Counted from the first letter of the stretch, positions 54,061 through 63,617 are shown. The stretch is 64,000 nt of DNA from CPC320 sp002684375 (GCA_965662545.1 CBFIHZ010000002.1:62001-126000), one strand, 5' to 3'. The notes: a model not told the origin generated them from the letters alone. A program made the numbers and translations.

Positions 54061-55326
54061 ATGGCTTTAGATAGACGGAAATTTTTAGGAAACACGATTG
54101 CGGTTGCAGCAACACTTGCTGCTCCCATGGTTAAAGCTGGCAGTCATGGAAAACCCCGCGTGGTTGTTGTCGGAGGCGGTGCGGGCGGTGCGACAGCAGC
54201 ACGGTATTTGGCAAAAGACAGCAAAGGTGCTCTTGACGTCACATTGATAGAACCAACACGCACATACTACACATGCTTTTTTTCGAACCTCTATCTTGGA
54301 GGCGTTAAGGATATCTCTGATATCGGGCATAGTTATGGCCGTCTTGCGGCCCGCGGTATAAACGTTGTTCATGACTGGGCGATTGGGGTTGATCGCGACA
54401 CAAAGACGGTGTCACTTGCGGGTGGCGGCGCTGTTTCTTATGACAAACTGATCCTGTCGCCGGGTATCGATTTTGTTGATGGCGCCGTGGACGGCTGGAG
54501 TTTGGAAACGCAGAATGCGATGCCACACGCTTATAAGGCGGGATCTCAGAGCGAGTTGTTAAAGGCTCAATTGACCGCTATGCCGCAGGGCGGTGTCTAT
54601 GCGATGGTCGCGCCTCCCAATCCCTATCGTTGCCCACCCGGCCCCTATGAGCGGGTTTCGATGGTGGCGCATTATTTAAAAGCCAATAACCCGACCGCCA
54701 AAATCATCATTGCAGATCCAAAGCCGAAGTTTTCTAAGATGGCACTTTTCCAAGAAGGCTGGGCAAACCACTATGATGGTATGATCGATTGGATCGGTTC
54801 CGAGTTCGGAGGTGATAACGTTTCGGTCGATGCGGCAGCGATGAATATCACCATCGACGGTGAAGTCACAAAAGTGGATGTCTGCAATGTAATCCCTGCA
54901 ATGAAGGCGGGACGGATCGCCGAGCTTGCCGGTGTCACTGATGGGAATTGGGCACCGGTACATGCGGCGAGTATGTCGAGTAAGGCTGACCCAGATGTTT
55001 ATATCTTGGGGGATGCTTCCAGTCAGGGTGATATGCCAAAGTCTGGCTTTTCTGCGAACAGTCAGGCAAAAGTTTGTGCCAATGCGGTGCGTGGCGACTT
55101 GACCGGATCAAAAGTTTTTCCGGCGAAGTTCTCCAATACCTGCTGGTCGCTGATTGGTACGAATGATGGTGTCAAAGTCGGTGCCACGTATAAGGCAACG
55201 GCTGAAAAAATTGCCAAGGTCGATGGATTTATTTCCAAAACCGGGGAGAGTGCCGATATTCGCAAGGCCACTTATGAAGAGTCGGAAGGTTGGTACACAG
55301 GCATCACCACTGATATGTTCAGCTAA
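54061..55326 (+). CDS. soxF: SoxF, flavoprotein of flavocytochrome c type
   Basis: 421-residue FAD protein of the sulfide dehydrogenase flavoprotein family; with SoxE it raises or protects thiosulfate-oxidising activity and can oxidise sulfide in vitro. Tat signal DRRKFLGNTIAVAATLAAPMVKA. FAD Rossmann motif VVVVGGGAGGATAARYLA; redox cysteines in YTCFFSNLYLGG and a second at SNTCWSLIG; YRCPPGPYERVSMVAHYLK is a family block. The ATG at 54061 follows GGAGGAA; the upstream ATG at 54049 is before that site. Confidence 0.94.
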   Translation: MALDRRKFLGNTIAVAATLAAPMVKAGSHGKPRVVVVGGGAGGATAARYLAKDSKGALDVTLIEPTRTYYTCFFSNLYLGGVKDISDIGHSYGRLAARGINVVHDWAIGVDRDTKTVSLAGGGAVSYDKLILSPGIDFVDGAVDGWSLETQNAMPHAYKAGSQSELLKAQLTAMPQGGVYAMVAPPNPYRCPPGPYERVSMVAHYLKANNPTAKIIIADPKPKFSKMALFQEGWANHYDGMIDWIGSEFGGDNVSVDAAAMNITIDGEVTKVDVCNVIPAMKAGRIAELAGVTDGNWAPVHAASMSSKADPDVYILGDASSQGDMPKSGFSANSQAKVCANAVRGDLTGSKVFPAKFSNTCWSLIGTNDGVKVGATYKATAEKIAKVDGFISKTGESADIRKATYEESEGWYTGITTDMFS

Positions 55327-55333
55327 TATTGTA

Positions 55334-55363
55334 AGACCGCGGAGGCGAGGGCCTCCGCGGTCT
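55334..55363. terminator. Strong hairpin after soxF
   Basis: A perfect 13-bp stem (AGACCGCGGAGGC / GCCTCCGCGGTCT) with a GAGG loop, 8 bp after the soxF stop. No T-run follows, so it may be a Rho-type or partial terminator or a 3' mRNA-stabilising structure between soxF and hemA, letting some transcription through. Confidence 0.65.
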
Positions 55364-55418
55364 GCGCAAAGAGCTTTGCCGGTAGCAATCCCAGCAAAGG
55401 AAAAGCAAAGGCAGATGT

Positions 55419-56633
55419 ATGGACTATCAGAGTTATTTTCGCGACGCACTTGACGCCCTGCGGGGAGAGGGCAACTATCGCCACTTTGCCCAGTTAGAAC
55501 GCTGCCGGGGACAATTCCCGAAAGCAATTTGTCATAATGGCGGCGGTGAGGTCACAATCTGGTGTTCTAATGACTATCTCGGCATGGGTCAGCATCCTAA
55601 GGTCTTACAGGCGATGCATGCAGCACTAGACCGCGCCGGTGCTGGTGCCGGTGGGACACGGAATATCTCAGGAACCACCAATGATCACGCTATCCTGGAA
55701 GCCGAATTGGCAGATTTGCACGGCAAGGAAGCAGCGTTGTTGTTTACCAGCGGATATGTCTCAAACTGGGCTGCACTCGGCACATTGGCGGCCCGCATTC
55801 CCAATGTGGCAGTGTTATCAGATTCCTTAAATCATGCATCCATGATTGAGGGTATTCGCCACAGTCGCGCGCAAAAAATAATATGGAAACACAATGATAC
55901 CAGTGATTTGGAGCTCAAACTTAAGGCGCTGCCCAAAGATCAGCCAAAGCTGATTGCCTTTGAGAGTGTCTATTCAATGGATGGAGATATTGCGCCAATT
56001 GCAGAAATTTGTGATCTGGCGGAGCGGTATGATGCGATGACCTATCTCGATGAAGTTCATGCGGTGGGTCTTTATGGTCCGCGCGGCGGTGGTATCGCTG
56101 AGCGCGAAGAGGTCATGGATCGGGTGACGGTGATCGAAGGCACGCTTGGAAAGGCGTTTGGGGTTCTTGGTGGTTATATCGCAGCATCTGATGAGTTGTG
56201 TGATTTCATCCGCTCTTTTGCCAGTGGCTTTATTTTCACCACCGCGTTGCCCCCAACGGTGGCAGCTGGGGCTGCCGCCTCGGTTCGTTATCTGAAATCC
56301 AGCAGCGACGAGCGTCATATACATCAAAACCGGGTGGCCAAAGTGCGTGCGCGGCTCACAGAAATTGGCCTGCCTCATCTGGACAATTCAAGTCACATCA
56401 TTCCAATCATTGTGGGTGACCCGGTGAAGTGTAAATATATCTCGGATTTGCTGCTTGCAGAGCACGCGATCTATATCCAACCGATCAATTACCCAACTGT
56501 TCCAAAAGGAACTGAAAGACTAAGGATCACACCGTCGCCCGTGCATTCGGACAAAGACATTGATCAACTGATTGACGCTCTAGAGATGCTTTGGACGCAA
56601 TGCAAATTGGCCAGAAGACCGGCTGCGGCCTGA
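55419..56633 (+). CDS. hemA: 5-aminolevulinate synthase
   Basis: PLP enzyme condensing glycine and succinyl-CoA to 5-aminolevulinate, the alphaproteobacterial entry to haem. 404 residues. DYQSYFRDALDALRGEGNYRHFAQLER start, WCSNDYLGMGQHPKV, GAGAGGTRNISGT, the aspartate YLDEVHAVGLYGPRGGG, and the lysine in EGTLGKAFGVLGG are intact. It stands directly after the sox operon beyond a strong hairpin, in the same direction; haem demand of SoxA, X, D and E would explain the location. A second copy elsewhere is possible. Confidence 0.95.
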   Translation: MDYQSYFRDALDALRGEGNYRHFAQLERCRGQFPKAICHNGGGEVTIWCSNDYLGMGQHPKVLQAMHAALDRAGAGAGGTRNISGTTNDHAILEAELADLHGKEAALLFTSGYVSNWAALGTLAARIPNVAVLSDSLNHASMIEGIRHSRAQKIIWKHNDTSDLELKLKALPKDQPKLIAFESVYSMDGDIAPIAEICDLAERYDAMTYLDEVHAVGLYGPRGGGIAEREEVMDRVTVIEGTLGKAFGVLGGYIAASDELCDFIRSFASGFIFTTALPPTVAAGAAASVRYLKSSSDERHIHQNRVAKVRARLTEIGLPHLDNSSHIIPIIVGDPVKCKYISDLLLAEHAIYIQPINYPTVPKGTERLRITPSPVHSDKDIDQLIDALEMLWTQCKLARRPAAA

Positions 56634-56713
56634 TAATCTGCATCTGTCTGGGCCCGCAACTTAGAAAAGCTTGCCTATGTCCCTTGTTTCTGGGGCGCTA
56701 TTGACACTCACTG

Positions 56714-57664
56714 CTATTCAAATTCCATTTGTTCATACACGCGGCCTGCATTTCTCGTGGCTAATTCCTCGAATGTATCGAGATGCGCATAGGGAGTTTG
56801 ATCCACATAATACGCCTCGGCAAGGTCTCCGCCTGCATCCAGATGGTCGGCAATTTTGTTCCGCAAATACACCAGATAATCTCTCGTATACCGGCGCACT
56901 TGGGCCATATTAGTGGGGTGTCCGTGGCCGGGAATGACATAGGTGGCCTGCAAATTTTCAAATGCGCTGTCCCAAGTCTCAATCCATTCAGCGGTCATCG
57001 TGTGCGCAAAGATGGGCAGCAGCCTTTCATGAAATGCCATGTCACCCGCAATCACAAGACTTTGCTTTGGCAACCAAACTGATACATCTCCAGGGCTATG
57101 CGCCGGACCCAGATATAAGACCTCAAGCCTGAATTGACCCATTTCGACGATGTAATCGTGCTCGAATGTCTTGGTTGGTTTGACCAGAACGGTGCCGTCG
57201 GCTTTGCCGCGGTTATAGCGTTTCATCGCCTCAAGACTGTCTGATCCTCGCTGTTCAAATTCATGCACAGCATCGATATGTGCCAAGATCGGCACCTGCT
57301 GTTCGAACCAATAAGAATTTCCCAGCATGGCATGGCCCTGACCATTTTCATTGATCACCAGCTTGACAGGTTGATCCGTGATTAACTTTATTTCATCATG
57401 CAGCGCCTTGGCCAGAAGATAAGCAGCACCACCGTTGACCACCACGACCCCATCGCCCGTTACAATAAAACTCAAGTTGTTGTTGTGACCTGTATTCTCA
57501 TAGGTTGGCGGGGCGGTCGCCCCAATGGCAGACCAGACGCCCGGGATAACTTCTACAGGTTTGGAATATAGCGCGGATCCAGGATATTGATCCGCTATAT
57601 CCTCACTGGCGTATCCGGCGGGTGCAAAGGTCAGCGCCGCAATACTCAGCGCCCGCAACATCAC
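56714..57664 (-). CDS. Metallo-beta-lactamase-fold protein with altered metal site (SoxH-like)
   Basis: 316-residue exported protein (signal peptide ending GYAS) of the MBL fold, like the quinoprotein-relay/SoxH group. The usual HxHxDH is replaced: positions 107-112 read N-G-Q-G-H-A (INENGQGHAMLGNSYW). Later ligand motifs remain: GPAHSPGDVSVWLP, IAGDMAFHERLLP, VIPGHGHPT. It may bind one metal only or have another role. Convergent with hemA and overlapping the next gene by 4 bp (translational coupling), so associated with the sox locus. Confidence 0.8.
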   Translation of the reverse strand: MMLRALSIAALTFAPAGYASEDIADQYPGSALYSKPVEVIPGVWSAIGATAPPTYENTGHNNNLSFIVTGDGVVVVNGGAAYLLAKALHDEIKLITDQPVKLVINENGQGHAMLGNSYWFEQQVPILAHIDAVHEFEQRGSDSLEAMKRYNRGKADGTVLVKPTKTFEHDYIVEMGQFRLEVLYLGPAHSPGDVSVWLPKQSLVIAGDMAFHERLLPIFAHTMTAEWIETWDSAFENLQATYVIPGHGHPTNMAQVRRYTRDYLVYLRNKIADHLDAGGDLAEAYYVDQTPYAHLDTFEELATRNAGRVYEQMEFE

Positions 57665-58575
57665 GCGTCTACCGGTATAAAACGGTAGCTTTCACCGGTC
57701 GCTTCGACGCGTCCGATCCCACCCCCGGGCAGATGAAACCCAAGCAGGATCATTTTTTCGGACACCAGCTGGTCCAATAGCCTTTTGCGCGTTTGAGCGG
57801 CTTGTTCTGGGTCTTGATCCGACCCATCATTCCACTGCGGTTTTTTAAAGGCCACATGGTGGTTTGAGACTGCATCTCCCGCGATCAACGCCGAAGTGTT
57901 GCCATGGGCAACCTGAAAGCTCATGTGGCCCGCTGTATGTCCCGGGGTGGCAAGCGCTGAGATCCCGGGCAATATTTCATCACCGTCATCAAAAAATACA
58001 ACCCTTTCTTCAATGGCTTCAAGGCGTCTCTTGGCGCCCACAGCAAACGACACACTGTCTTCGTCTATGGTGTTCACCGTCTCTGGATTCCACCAATAAG
58101 CCCATTCTGTCCGGCCGATCATGTAGGTCGCCTCGGTAAAAAGTGGATCGTCGAAATCATCAAGCACCCCCCAGATATGGTCTGGGTGTGCATGGGTGAA
58201 AACGACATGTGTGATGTCTTCAGGGCTCAAATCAACAGCATCTAGGCTTTCAATCAGACTGCCAACCGTCGGTGTAAAGTCTGTACCGGATCCCGCGTCA
58301 AACAAAATTATATTCGTACCGTCTCGATAGAGAGAAATGTTGCATTCCCGATGTAACTGTTCATCAGACAGCTGGAATTCACGCAGAATTGGGCGTAATT
58401 CTTGTTTTGGCATTGGATCGAACACAAAGCTTCCCGGTAAGATAAGGTGCCCGTCGCTCACAGTTGTGAGAGTAGCGTCTCCAATGGCGATTTCGGCCAG
58501 CGCAAAGCGAGGCGCGGCCATTGCAACGGGCATACTTACGGCAGCTGACAGGACGGCACGGCGCGTAATTTGCAT
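57661..58575 (-). CDS. Tat-exported metallo-beta-lactamase-fold hydrolase
   Basis: 304-residue MBL-fold hydrolase with a twin-arginine signal (ITRRAVLSAAVSMPVAMAAP) and intact metal motifs: T-H128-A-H130-P-D132-H133, TPGHTAGHMSF and IAGDAVSNHH. Relatives cluster with sox genes (SoxG/SoxH type) and with lactonases or thiol esterases; substrate unknown. First gene of the two-gene leftward unit, coupled by overlap to the altered-site paralogue. Expected in the periplasm with the Sox enzymes. Confidence 0.85.
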   Translation of the reverse strand: MQITRRAVLSAAVSMPVAMAAPRFALAEIAIGDATLTTVSDGHLILPGSFVFDPMPKQELRPILREFQLSDEQLHRECNISLYRDGTNIILFDAGSGTDFTPTVGSLIESLDAVDLSPEDITHVVFTHAHPDHIWGVLDDFDDPLFTEATYMIGRTEWAYWWNPETVNTIDEDSVSFAVGAKRRLEAIEERVVFFDDGDEILPGISALATPGHTAGHMSFQVAHGNTSALIAGDAVSNHHVAFKKPQWNDGSDQDPEQAAQTRKRLLDQLVSEKMILLGFHLPGGGIGRVEATGESYRFIPVDA

Positions 58576-59842
58576 CTCGTCTCCTATACATTCTATTATT
58601 GCAATATGAATTATTGTACGATCCGGGGCAAGGTTTTCTTTTTACAATATTGCTTTGCTCTTGCCTGCAGTCTTGCACGTAACTGATATCAATCTTCGGT
58701 AGCGATCATGATGAAGGCTGGAGAGCTAAAACTCGCGGTTTGTCAAACAGGCCTCTCTCATATTTATTAGTACAAGCGGCGGTGTGTGTGTATTTTAGTT
58801 TTATTTCACATGACAAGATGTTGATTATAATTGTCTTTACAGTTTTGAATTTGATTTTTCGCAAGCCATTTTTTGGGTGGCGCTGAAATCCACCTTACAT
58901 CCCGTATATTGGATAATTAATACTGTGCTGTTTTCAGGGGTCACGCTACTGCACAAAGAACGCCGAATATTATCTGTTTTATGGCCGATTGTTGCCAAAT
59001 CGCAGCGCTCGTTGGCGCATGGCGGGGATAGGGATGATGGCGTGGCAGGGCGCGAACTGTAAAGAGATGGACGCGGCATTTAAAAAATTAGAGCGTTCTC
59101 CGGGCATCGCCGCGCGATTAATCAGGTGAATTTTGCCAAAACTATGCATCTAAGTTGCTGATCCCTGTGATCCTAAATTCCAAAAGCTCGATAGGTTTTT
59201 CAAACTCTAAAAACCCCAAGTGTATAATTCGATGGTTGATTTGTTCGATCCCGTGATCAAATTTGGATGTATGACAACTTCACCTCATTGGCTTGGTTGA
59301 TTGACAATGGCCCTCACAGTTTCGAATTGGCAACTGGCCAGTTCAATGACTTGGGTTGGATGAACCCTGCCGCTGAATATTTTGAGAAACATACCGTTGT
59401 AAGTTAGGTTTGTGCGGCAGGCGTCATGTAGAAATGAGTTGCCGGTTAAACCCACAAAATATATCGCTTTTCATCTGAGCTACAGACTATATTTTGTTCG
59501 TAGGTTTAGGGTTTAAATATGAAAATTCTGAGTGCAAGCGGCTTTGAACACAAAGTGATTATCACGGGCACGCTGGCCTGGCGCATGATCGGTTCGGATC
59601 ATAGAATAGCCTATATTTATTTATATTTTTTTGTTATCGTTTACTACTGTGCCCAGAGTTTTCAGTCGGGTTTAAACAGTTGGCCTGCCGCTGCGTTGAT
59701 GAATTACCGTATTGGGGCGACGAAGACGTGGTTCAATCTGCTAAAAACTCGAAAGATATTTTTCTGTTATCTCACTTCCTGCAGTATCGGAGAGCGGCGT
59801 GTTTGGTGTAAGTTTGCCTGATCAGAACGAAGAGGTAAAAGT
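58576..59842. other. Low-coding region, 1.27 kb
   Basis: No gene I can support well. A 46-codon frame at 59267-59407 on the plus strand (MYDNFTSLAWLIDNG..., ending KHTVVS) looks protein-like and may be the tail of a decayed gene. A 100-codon frame at 59519-59821 has odd composition and no ribosome site. The rest is AT-rich with many stops in all frames. It marks the end of the sox-associated block. Confidence 0.4.
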
Positions 59843-61132
59843 GTGACGAAAAATTTTGTCCTTAACGAGACCTTTTCGGATCTTTATGAAGAGGTCGGCG
59901 GTGATCTGAAACTTAGTACAATTTTTGAGGCTGAGGAGCTTTTTAAAGAGCAGCAGGCCAGCGAAGGGTATTACGAATTCTATGATGCGTTGGATGTATT
60001 CAACGAATTAAAGCCTTCGGACACGCTGCGATATTCAATGGTTCGGCAAGTCAGAGAGCGTCTTGAACAGATTAAAGCAGTGATTCCCAATTATGACGAA
60101 TGGGTTCTACCTCTGGTTTCCGAGCAGGTATTTGAACTTTATTTAGACTATCAGGCCGGTCCTGAATCTCTGGCGCGTGTTGTTGAAATCGAAGAGTTGA
60201 TTTCGCGCAAAAACAGATACAAAAGCCTTGGAAACCGTTTGTTTTCTGACACTGATAAGCCCGACAGATTGCAAAATATCAGTGAACATGTCGAGAGTGA
60301 ATTGCTCGATAAAGATTTTTCTGATGAATGGAAAACCGCTTGGATCACACGAGAAACTGCTGCTTATAAATCGTGGCTTAACAACGGTGAGAGTCGAAGG
60401 AAGACCGCACTTTATCTTTCAAATATGAGTGGAAAATCAGTTGAAGAGGAAAGAGCGGGCCTTGGACCCAGTCCTGCAGTTCAGGCGCTTTTGAATGATA
60501 AAGCAGTGCCTGGGCCAGAGTGGTGGTGTATTGTCACGATGGGTAATATCGAGGATGCACTGGACGACCCGGACATTAAGGATGCCCTGATCGGGGTCAA
60601 ATTTGCCACCACGTCATCAGTGGGTCGGAATTCGGCGCTGCATATGGCGTGTATGTACGCTGATTTTGAGGTTATGGATGCCTTGATTGACGCGGGTGCA
60701 GATGTGAACGAATGGAATTTTGATGGGACTACCCCCTTGCATTTTGTGGCGGCCTTGGAGGGCGCTTCTGAAGTTACAAGAGTAGAGCAAAAATTACAGG
60801 CTTTACTGAACGCGGGCGCAGAGATGAATCGCATCGATAATTGGGGGCAAACCCCTCTGCATTGGGCCTGTGCCCATTGGTACCACACGCGCGATCGGGC
60901 ACCTCTGCATCTGAATGCTCAACAGGTTAAAAGTAAAATTCAACCGGCATTCATGCTCTTAAATGCCGGGGCAGACGCCAAAATTCGCAATAAAAGCGGT
61001 AAAACCGCATGGGATTTGGTTCAGGACGGAAAAAAGAAATTTCGTGCAGATGTGAAAAACGGTCTGGAGTGGATGGATCCCTATGAGGTGAGTGATTGCT
61101 ATCAACTTTTATTAAAGGCTACCTTTGACTGA
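59843..61132 (+). CDS. Ankyrin-repeat protein with unknown N-terminal domain
   Basis: 429-residue soluble protein, GTG start with GAGG 8 bases upstream. Residues about 1-250 are helical, rich in E, D, W and Y, and match nothing I recognise. From about 265 there are ankyrin repeats: NSALHMACMYADFEVMDALIDAGADVN, GTTPLHFVAALEGAS...LLNAGAEMN, WGQTPLHWACAHWY, MLLNAGADAKIRNKSGKTAWDLVQ. No signal peptide. Likely protein-protein binding; it might be an effector, immunity or regulatory protein. It stands alone in a gene-poor area. Confidence 0.85.
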   Translation: MTKNFVLNETFSDLYEEVGGDLKLSTIFEAEELFKEQQASEGYYEFYDALDVFNELKPSDTLRYSMVRQVRERLEQIKAVIPNYDEWVLPLVSEQVFELYLDYQAGPESLARVVEIEELISRKNRYKSLGNRLFSDTDKPDRLQNISEHVESELLDKDFSDEWKTAWITRETAAYKSWLNNGESRRKTALYLSNMSGKSVEEERAGLGPSPAVQALLNDKAVPGPEWWCIVTMGNIEDALDDPDIKDALIGVKFATTSSVGRNSALHMACMYADFEVMDALIDAGADVNEWNFDGTTPLHFVAALEGASEVTRVEQKLQALLNAGAEMNRIDNWGQTPLHWACAHWYHTRDRAPLHLNAQQVKSKIQPAFMLLNAGADAKIRNKSGKTAWDLVQDGKKKFRADVKNGLEWMDPYEVSDCYQLLLKATFD

Positions 61133-61398
61133 TGTGAATGGCGTTACTACGCAGTCTCGGCACAAGGCTTGCCCCGCAGTTTATGATGTCCTCTGGTATG
61201 ATCCGCACGGTAGGCTGCGGTCTGTAACGGGGCAGGGCGCAGGGTTACCTCACGATCTTGGTTGCTAAATTGGCAGATCTGACCGATCCACACAACAAAC
61301 TCTGTCTTTGACAATATTGGGAAGCTTTTTGTTGATTTACCTGAAAAACTAACCATGATGTTGGCAATGCCGTTGACTGTCGCCAGGAGGTCCAAGCC

Positions 61399-61623
61399 AT
61401 GTCAAACATCATTTTAATTGTGATCCTGCTTCTGATTTCGGTATTTATTGCCGCATGGGCTGACCGCTGGAACCAGAACCCGGCTATATTCTGGTTTGCC
61501 GCACTGTTTTTTCTGCCATTCGGCTTTGTGCAGTTCGTCGATATCAGCCCGTTTGTGATCTTTGCCTGTCCGCTCTTATCTGCAGGTGCGCTTGTTTTGC
61601 TCGGGCGCAAAGAGGCGGTCTGA
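61399..61623 (+). CDS. Small membrane protein, unknown function
   Basis: 74-residue protein with three hydrophobic stretches (IILIVILLLISVFIAAWA, PAIFWFAALFFLPFGFVQFV, FVIFACPLLSAGALVLLG) and few charges. A perfect AGGAGG stands 8 bases before the ATG, the strongest ribosome site in this part of the window, so it is probably translated. No family recognised. Confidence 0.7.
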   Translation: MSNIILIVILLLISVFIAAWADRWNQNPAIFWFAALFFLPFGFVQFVDISPFVIFACPLLSAGALVLLGRKEAV

Positions 61624-61659
61624 AAGCAAACACTCTGTTTTGATGTCGCGCCGTGTTGT

Positions 61660-61693
61660 TTATTGGTTAAGCCACCAGAGGCTTAACCAATAA
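61660..61693. terminator. 14-bp inverted repeat between convergent genes
   Basis: Perfect arms TTATTGGTTAAGCC and GGCTTAACCAATAA around ACCAGA, midway between the ends of the small membrane gene and the DUF3764-like gene. It is positioned as a bidirectional terminator, though no long T-run follows on either side. Confidence 0.55.
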
Positions 61694-61732
61694 TCGAGAG
61701 GGTTAGAAATTAGATTGACGGTTTTACCTAGG

Positions 61733-61990
61733 CTATCCAGCAGGCGTTAAAACGAACATTTCGTGTTCGATACCCATCTGCTCCACCAACTCGGGCATCC
61801 TAATTGCCATGGCTTCTTCCATAGCTTCTTGATCGAAGATTGTCGTTTTTATCACCGCGGTATGATCATTGACCTTGCCAACGACATCATTTTTCATGAA
61901 TTTCGATCGCATTTCACCATCCGCTTCAAACGCGGCGAGCCATTCTTCGTAGCTCACTTTGCTGAACCTGGCAATTATTAACATTTCCAT
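61733..61990 (-). CDS. DUF3764-like small protein
   Basis: 85-residue cytosolic protein with the look of a small alpha/beta dimeric barrel: MLIIARFSKVSYEEWLAAFEADGEMRSKFMKNDVVGKVNDHTAVIKTTIFDQEAMEEAM. It resembles DUF3764 proteins and is of unknown function. AAGGAAC lies 7 bases before the ATG. Single gene, convergent with the small membrane protein. Confidence 0.7.
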   Translation of the reverse strand: MEMLIIARFSKVSYEEWLAAFEADGEMRSKFMKNDVVGKVNDHTAVIKTTIFDQEAMEEAMAIRMPELVEQMGIEHEMFVLTPAG

Positions 61991-62981
61991 AGACTTGTTC
62001 CTTATTTGCTTCGTTAATAATGCACTATTTAGTAATTAATCCAAGTTTAAATAGTTATTTCTATCTCTCTAATAAGTTCTGTATGAAATTATATCGAACC
62101 CTGCGCGGTTATATTAACATATGCATGAGACAGCGGATGCTGTTTTTGTAGATGGTTTCACGCCATACATCTAATTAATATTCTAGCTGAGATAATTGGG
62201 CAAACAATCTGGGCAGCACAGGGGGGCGTGGGCGTATTTACATATGTCTGGAAAATAGAATTATGCTTCTTCATATTACTTGCATCAGGCCTTTGGGCTC
62301 AGCCATCGCGGAGCACCTAAAAGCTGGCGACTTGTTCCTTTAGCGGAAATTCGAAACTGCAAGGAACATCAGGGCGGGTCATTTGAAATTTGATGTTTTC
62401 CTAATTCGGCGTGCTGGCGCCGATCAACTCATGTTTTTCGGAAATTTCATGCTGGCACCGCGGCTTTGGTCCGGTATGTATCACTTGCCGGTGCGGCACC
62501 TCATATGAGAAACCTGTCCCCTTGGCCTAAATCTCTGGGTTCTTTAATTCGGTGATTGCAAGCACTCGAGAGACAAATGCTCTTCGCGCGCAACGAAGCT
62601 CCGCGTATCGCCCGGTTTCATAATTAAAAATGATAAATATTAATGATTTATATGATTTCTCGCGCCAATTGGGCGGTGGTGTCATCTTGCAGCGTGGTCA
62701 CTATGACCAGTGTTTCTAGACAAACAACTGACGTGAGGGGTATGAGTGTTTTACAAAGCAAATTAATGATTGAAACGCCTTGCATTCTAAAGTGTAGAAT
62801 ACTAACTAAAGTATAATTCAGAAGGTCTGACTGATGGAAGGCTGCCAGCTTGTAACAGAGCAAGCCAATAACTCAGTCGATATAGTACGGTATGGTCCGG
62901 TACAGATTCAGTCATACCATTCTCTTTTTATTGAGGTGTTACGCTATGGGTCATAATGGAAAAAAAAGAGTAAAGATTATT
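61991..62981. other. Gene-poor region, about 1 kb
   Basis: AT-rich at both ends, with stops in all frames. The 71-codon minus-strand frame at 62648-62863 has no ribosome site and an ordinary chance composition. A plus-strand stretch around 62166-62320 reads like a membrane-protein fragment without a start. I see no repeat, RNA gene or mobile-element end. Confidence 0.4.
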
Positions 62982-63617
62982 ATGTTAAAACGATCTATGG
63001 CTGCAGGCCTTGTTGCAATTACACTTTTATTTGGGTGCGTGTCATCTGAACTTCAAAGCGCTGACGATATCATTGTTTCCGAACCTCGCGAGATAAAAAA
63101 TGATCGGGATGTGCCTTTGACGGTTGATGAATTGCTTGAAATTAGGCTGATTTCGCAAAAACTGTATAAACTTAGCGGTCAGACGGGTAAACCGCATACG
63201 CTTACCGGGCAACATAAGATGTCTGGATACCTTTTTTTTGAGGGCAGTAGAAAAGATTCTGGCGTGTTCGGACGGAATTATTTGACCGTAGACTTTGACG
63301 CCCGGCATTTTTCGTTCGAGGCCCATGGTTTTAGAGAGTTTGACATATCTGACGAGCAAGCACCCGTTTTATTGACAGGCGACGTTGTGAATGGCGGTCA
63401 TTTATCTGGGGTTGGAACCATCGGCTTAGGTCGAAAAGAAATGAATTTCACCTATGTCGGTGAGCTAGAGTTTGGCGCGTCAAAGATCAAAGTTAATTTG
63501 CCGGCATTAGGATGGATTCTTGCGGATGACGGAACGCATTATTTGTACTTTATGGCGGAAGGGAAAGCCGCTGGCCATTCGATTTCAGGAGGTGGCTTCG
63601 CAACTTTGGATCGGTAA
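62982..63617 (+). CDS. Lipoprotein, possibly TbpB-like beta-barrel
   Basis: 211-residue lipoprotein: MLKRSMAAGLVAITLLFGC with lipobox L16-F-G-C19. After a polar linker, the C-terminal part (about 75-211) is beta-rich and glycine-rich: RNYLTVDFDARHFSFEAHGF, LTGDVVNGGHLSGVGTIGLG and ending SISGGGFATLDR. This pattern recalls the transferrin-binding-protein-B-like barrel of alphaproteobacterial surface lipoproteins, but similarity is only by eye. The frame is open upstream to 62892; the ATG at 62982 gives the signal peptide. The ribosome site is weak. Confidence 0.6.
   Translation: MLKRSMAAGLVAITLLFGCVSSELQSADDIIVSEPREIKNDRDVPLTVDELLEIRLISQKLYKLSGQTGKPHTLTGQHKMSGYLFFEGSRKDSGVFGRNYLTVDFDARHFSFEAHGFREFDISDEQAPVLLTGDVVNGGHLSGVGTIGLGRKEMNFTYVGELEFGASKIKVNLPALGWILADDGTHYLYFMAEGKAAGHSISGGGFATLDR

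Noticed and set aside
59519..59821. Possible 100-aa protein
   Set aside because: No ribosome site, odd residue mix (many Y, C, W), no recognisable domain; treated as non-coding.
62648..62863. 71-codon minus-strand frame
   Set aside because: No ribosome site or motif; composition as expected by chance in AT-rich DNA.
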